Positions 61,307-64,000 of a stretch of DNA of 64,000 bases are shown in pieces. Source of the DNA: Euzebya rosea. Its GTDB lineage: Bacteria; Actinomycetota; Nitriliruptoria; Euzebyales; Euzebyaceae. The notes under the pieces were generated by a model, which ran no database searches, was not told the DNA's origin, and saw only the letters and a list, made by a program, of their open reading frames with translations. The stretch covers positions 17,859-81,858 of the forward strand of contig NZ_PGDQ01000021.1 in assembly GCF_003073135.1 (NCBI RefSeq), read 5' to 3'. A program made the position numbers and the translations under genes. The stretch's first letter is position 1; each line of letters opens with the position of its first letter.

Positions 61307-61702
61307 GTGGCCCGCAGCGGCTCGGTTCCGGTGATCGTGGAGGTGCCCGCGCAGGGGTCGCGGCCTCCCGCGCGACCGCCCGCGCAGCCAACTCCGGATC
61401 CCACCCAGATCCCCACACCCAACCCCATCCCGACCCCGTCTCCGACGGCTTCACCGACTCCGCAGCCGACGTCGTCCCCGACGGCCCCGCCGACGGAGGC
61501 GCCCACCGCCCAGCCGACGCAACCCCCGGTCAACCAGACCGAGGACCCCGTCGTCGAGCTGACCACCGAGACGGTCCGTGTCCCGCAGCAGGGCACCCCC
61601 CTGCCCCGAACCGGCGGCACGTTCGACAGCGCGATCCTGCTCGGGATCGTGCTGATGGCGCTGGCCATCGCCATCTACCGGCGACTTCGCACCCCCGGCT
61701 GA
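61307..61702 (+). CDS. LPXTG-type small surface protein, CscD-like
   Basis: A 131-residue protein consisting of a Pro/Thr/Ser-rich spacer (repeats such as PTPNPIPTPSPTASPTPQPT), a short globular part (VVELTTETVRVPQQG) and a C-terminal sortase signal: LPRTGG followed by the hydrophobic AILLGIVLMALAIAIY and the basic tail RRLRTPG. Small LPXTG proteins of this size accompany WxL proteins in csc clusters. No Sec signal peptide is visible from GTG 61307 (GAAGGA 6 bases upstream) or from an alternative GTG at 61226, which is odd for a sortase substrate. No sortase gene lies in the window. Confidence 0.6.
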   Translation: MARSGSVPVIVEVPAQGSRPPARPPAQPTPDPTQIPTPNPIPTPSPTASPTPQPTSSPTAPPTEAPTAQPTQPPVNQTEDPVVELTTETVRVPQQGTPLPRTGGTFDSAILLGIVLMALAIAIYRRLRTPG

Positions 61703-61784
61703 GCACCCCTCGAACGGGGATCCACACCGGCCGATATCACCTTCGACTTCTCGTCCAGCACAGTCACCATCCAGGAGCGCACCG

Positions 61785-62948
61785 ATGCCAACCACCCCCC
61801 AGACCCCTCGCCGGCCCGCCCGGCCCGGCCGCCGCATGGCGCTCGTCGTCGTCGGCGTCATGCTGATGTCACTCGCCACCGCAGCCACCGCCCAGACCGC
61901 CGTCGGCGTCCCCGTCACCATGAACGTCGGGTCGGTGGGCACCCGGTCGTTGACGGTGACCAACTTCACCGGCACCGAGGCGCTCACCGAGCTCCCGCTG
62001 GTCTCGGGCGCCCCGACGAACTACCGGGCGACGGTCACCGACCTCGACTACCTGATCGACCGCGACTTCGACGTCGTGGCCGAGATGGGCAACCTCTACC
62101 CCGTGACCTCCACCGGTGACGACCCGCTGGCGGTCGACGCCAACTCCGATGACATCATCGCGTCCGGCGACGTGACGCTCGGGCTCTTCCAGGGCCTCAC
62201 CGCCACCGACGTGCTGGCCGACATCCAGCCGACGTACCTGCTGAGCCTCGCCACCGGCCTCGACTGCACCACGCTGCTGACCGCGACCATCGGCGGGCTG
62301 GGCCTTCCTGCCCTCGACGTGACCAACCTCCTGGCCGCGCTGACCGACCTGTGCACCGCCTTCGACGCGGCAGTCACGGCCGGGGACCCTGCGACGGAGC
62401 TGCTTGGCGGCCTCATCGAGGACCTGGACCTAACCGGGCTGATCGACGAGGCCCTGGGCTTGGTCGACGGCCTGACCGGAACCGAACCCTTCACCAACCC
62501 CAGCTACTTGGGCCTCGGTGCAGCCGACGCCGATGCCACCGGTGCGCCGGCCGCCACGATGCTGACCCTCATGTCGGCCGACGCCCCGACGGACCTGGCC
62601 GCGCTGACGGACCTGATCGCGGCGATCAACGCGCAGCTGACCGACCTGACCGGGCTGGACGCCACCGACGTCATCCCGGCCGACGACATCATCCAGGGCT
62701 TGGTGAACTCCGGCAGCGCCACGACGGCGGCGCTCGGCAACGAGATCGCGGGACTGGGCAACACCCTCGCCCAGGAGGCCATCCTGAACGACCTGCTCGA
62801 CATCGTGAACGGGGCGATCGACCTGTCGGTGCTGGACAACCTGTTCGGTGTCTACACCGCCTTCCCGCGGATCACGGCCACGGCTCCGAACGACACCCCG
62901 GCCGGCGCCTACGCCGGTACCCACACCATCACCCTGATCAGCCAGTAG
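61785..62948 (+). CDS. Secreted WxL-like surface protein
   Basis: A 387-residue exported protein. The signal region is RRPARPGRRMALVVVGVMLM then SLATAATAQT (about residues 8-37). The mature part begins with a beta-rich segment (VPVTMNVGSVGTRSLTVTNF), has a central helical, Leu/Asp/Thr-rich region with repeated DLTGL-type turns, and ends with TPAGAYAGTHTITLISQ. The end resembles the WxL-domain terminus (aGxYxGtxTWxL) but lacks the Trp-x-Leu itself, so I call it WxL-like. A CCAGGAG site precedes the ATG at 61785. It is flanked by LPXTG-type and DUF916-like genes, as in csc operons. Confidence 0.6.
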   Translation: MPTTPQTPRRPARPGRRMALVVVGVMLMSLATAATAQTAVGVPVTMNVGSVGTRSLTVTNFTGTEALTELPLVSGAPTNYRATVTDLDYLIDRDFDVVAEMGNLYPVTSTGDDPLAVDANSDDIIASGDVTLGLFQGLTATDVLADIQPTYLLSLATGLDCTTLLTATIGGLGLPALDVTNLLAALTDLCTAFDAAVTAGDPATELLGGLIEDLDLTGLIDEALGLVDGLTGTEPFTNPSYLGLGAADADATGAPAATMLTLMSADAPTDLAALTDLIAAINAQLTDLTGLDATDVIPADDIIQGLVNSGSATTAALGNEIAGLGNTLAQEAILNDLLDIVNGAIDLSVLDNLFGVYTAFPRITATAPNDTPAGAYAGTHTITLISQ

Positions 62949-62958
62949 CACGTCGACC

Positions 62959-63657
62959 ATGCACCTCCTCCGACGCATCGCGATCCTGGTCGCCGCCACC
63001 GTCCTCGTCCTGGGCCCCACGGCCCCGGTCGGGGCGGTCGGCGCCCAGGGTGTCGACCTGACCCCGCTCCTCGGTCGGGTCGACGGGACCCTCACCGCGG
63101 TGGTGGAGGAGGACACGGTCATCCGTGTCAGGTTGACCAACGCCACCGAGGAACCCCGGACCGTGTCGGTCTGGGTCGCAGGGGCTGTCGACGCGGTCGG
63201 CGGCGGCACGGGCATCGGCGGTCGCCTCGACTGGATCACCGTCGACGCCCCGGAGCGGATCGACCTCGCTCCGCTGGAGGAGCGTGATCTGGAGGCCTCC
63301 GTCGACCTGGCCAGCTACCTGGAGCAGACCCCCGACCGGGTGCTGTTCATGCTGGAGGTACAGGGCGGTGGCAACGTCGTCCCCCGGGCCGCCACGATCG
63401 TGGCCCTGTCCGACGGCGGTGCCCGCATCCCCCTGCCGATCGCGCTGCTGATCGGCGCCACCCTGCTGCTCGGACTCGTGGCCGCGGCATGGTGGCGGTT
63501 CGGCCGTCCCCTGCAGCGGAACGGGGACGATCCGTCCCCTGCCGACCACGACTCGGACACCACGACGAACGAGGACACAGCCCCCACGGACACGTCGTCG
63601 CGGCCCCATGCGGGAGGGACAGTCCCCGCACCGCCGTCGCTCACCAGCGTCGGCTGA
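62959..63657 (+). CDS. DUF916-like membrane-anchored surface protein
   Basis: A 232-residue protein with a signal peptide (MHLLRRIAILVAATVLVLGP, ending near residue 30), an Ig-like beta-sandwich (VIRVRLTNATEEPRTVSVWV ... GRLDWITVDAPERIDLAPLE) whose strand order resembles the DUF916 domain of csc proteins, a membrane helix at about 156-178 (PIALLIGATLLLGLVAAAWW) and a disordered acidic, Thr-rich cytoplasmic tail. DUF916 proteins partner WxL proteins at the cell surface in Firmicutes. It starts 10 bases after the WxL-like stop codon, so the two are co-transcribed. The assignment rests on domain layout, not on motif identity. Confidence 0.6.
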   Translation: MHLLRRIAILVAATVLVLGPTAPVGAVGAQGVDLTPLLGRVDGTLTAVVEEDTVIRVRLTNATEEPRTVSVWVAGAVDAVGGGTGIGGRLDWITVDAPERIDLAPLEERDLEASVDLASYLEQTPDRVLFMLEVQGGGNVVPRAATIVALSDGGARIPLPIALLIGATLLLGLVAAAWWRFGRPLQRNGDDPSPADHDSDTTTNEDTAPTDTSSRPHAGGTVPAPPSLTSVG

Positions 63658-63668
63658 GACGTTGTCCA

Positions 63669-63704
63669 CAACGGCCCCGGGATCCGGCGATCCCGGGGCC
63701 GTTG
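63669..63704 (+). terminator. Strong terminator closing the surface-protein locus
   Basis: Perfect 16-bp inverted repeat CAACGGCCCCGGGATC / GATCCCGGGGCCGTTG with a 4-base loop, 11 bases after the stop at 63657. Confidence 0.8.
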
Positions 63705-63747
63705 CCGTTCTACGGTCCGCCATCCGTTCGCGCCTGGCGGCTGCTAC

Positions 63748-64000
63748 GTGCAGCACCTCGTCGCCGATGAGGATGCCTACCGCACCCGCGCCACCTCGAC
63801 CTCGCCGGGTGCCCCCATCGAGGTTCCCACGCTCGGCATCCGGCTCGCCGGCGGCGACCGCTTGGTCGCCGAGGACGACTTCGGCCCGTGGCACGACACG
63901 GCCTCGCTCGCCGAGCTGGCCCGAGGTCAGGCGGAACAGGTTCGGCGCCAGACCGAGGAAGCCCGCCGACAGACCGAACGGGCGAATCGCCTGGCCGAGG
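63748..64000 (+). pseudogene. Truncated Uma2-like C-terminal fragment (continues past the edge)
   Basis: An open frame with the layout seen at the C-terminus of Uma2-family nuclease-like proteins: a strand GGCYVQHLVADEDAYRTRAT, a segment SPGAPIEVPTLGIRLAGGDR, and a charged helix with repeats EQVRRQTEEARRQTERANRL. The catalytic PD-(D/E)XK half that should precede it is absent: upstream is the terminator of the previous operon. The fragment continues beyond the window. A GTG at 63748 could start a short protein, but no ribosome-binding site is visible; a degraded remnant is more likely. Confidence 0.35.

Overview
The window is very GC-rich and almost fully coding, with GTG, ATG and a few overlapping ATGA/GTGA starts. 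It reads as the chromosome of a high-GC, Gram-positive actinobacterium. The gene content fits a deep-branching, surface-elaborate lineage such as Nitriliruptoria/Euzebyales: cell-wall-binding type 2 (CWB2) repeats on three large exported proteins, a CofC/FbiD-like enzyme, an ECF42-DGPF pair, the gpsA-ddl arrangement, and DUF3618/DUF4235-like and holin-X-like membrane proteins. That placement is inference. There is no rRNA, CRISPR array, prophage or transposase.

Layout. 1-9.9 kb: an edge-truncated sensor kinase, recG, thiD, an ATPase, an acetyltransferase, thiL, a calcium-dodecin-like protein, an AsnC-type effector-binding protein, a membrane protein, then ddl and gpsA overlapping by 4 bp. 10.2-13.4 kb: a 1,094-residue surface protein (beta-helix, three CWB2 repeats, a SodC-like domain, C-terminal membrane anchor). 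13.5-19.7 kb: cofC-like gene, cold-shock-like protein, a divergent pair of small genes, a PrsW-type protease, tRNA-Gln and tRNA-Glu, an AlkB-type dioxygenase, gltX. 20.1-32.1 kb: FAH-family hydrolase, BrkB-type membrane protein, citramalate synthase, EamA transporter, cation/proton antiporter, pfkA, then a leftward series leuB-ilvE-ndh-nucleotide cyclase. 32.2-37.4 kb: Tat-exported sugar-isomerase-like protein, acetyltransferase, NUDIX plus membrane protein, a coiled-coil membrane protein, a Gfo/Idh/MocA oxidoreductase.

37.5-42.1 kb holds a divergent pair that looks like a wall-bound copper system: a multicopper oxidase with CWB2 repeats facing a cupredoxin-CWB2-CHRD-CHRD protein. 42.5-48.3 kb carries three sigma factors of different classes (a SigE-type ECF with a membrane anti-sigma-like partner, an ECF42 with its DGPF partner, and a primary-type sigma-70) plus an alpha/beta hydrolase. 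48.8-54.7 kb holds two membrane proteins, an SNF2 helicase with a SWIM-family partner that has lost its zinc ligands, and an unknown protein. 54.8-61.1 kb holds leuC-leuD, cysD, a YetF/DUF421 protein and cysNC. 61.2-63.7 kb is a compact three-gene locus (LPXTG-type protein, secreted WxL-like protein, DUF916-like membrane-anchored protein) resembling the csc/WxL surface complexes of Firmicutes; it closes at a 16-bp terminator hairpin and is followed by a truncated Uma2-like reading frame.

Across the window many genes carry a TANNNT -10 hexamer 6-10 bp before the start codon, the pattern of leaderless or near-leaderless transcripts. In one place two divergent genes share a single palindromic -10 (14729-14738). 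Several intergenic stretches hold palindromic REP-like repeats.
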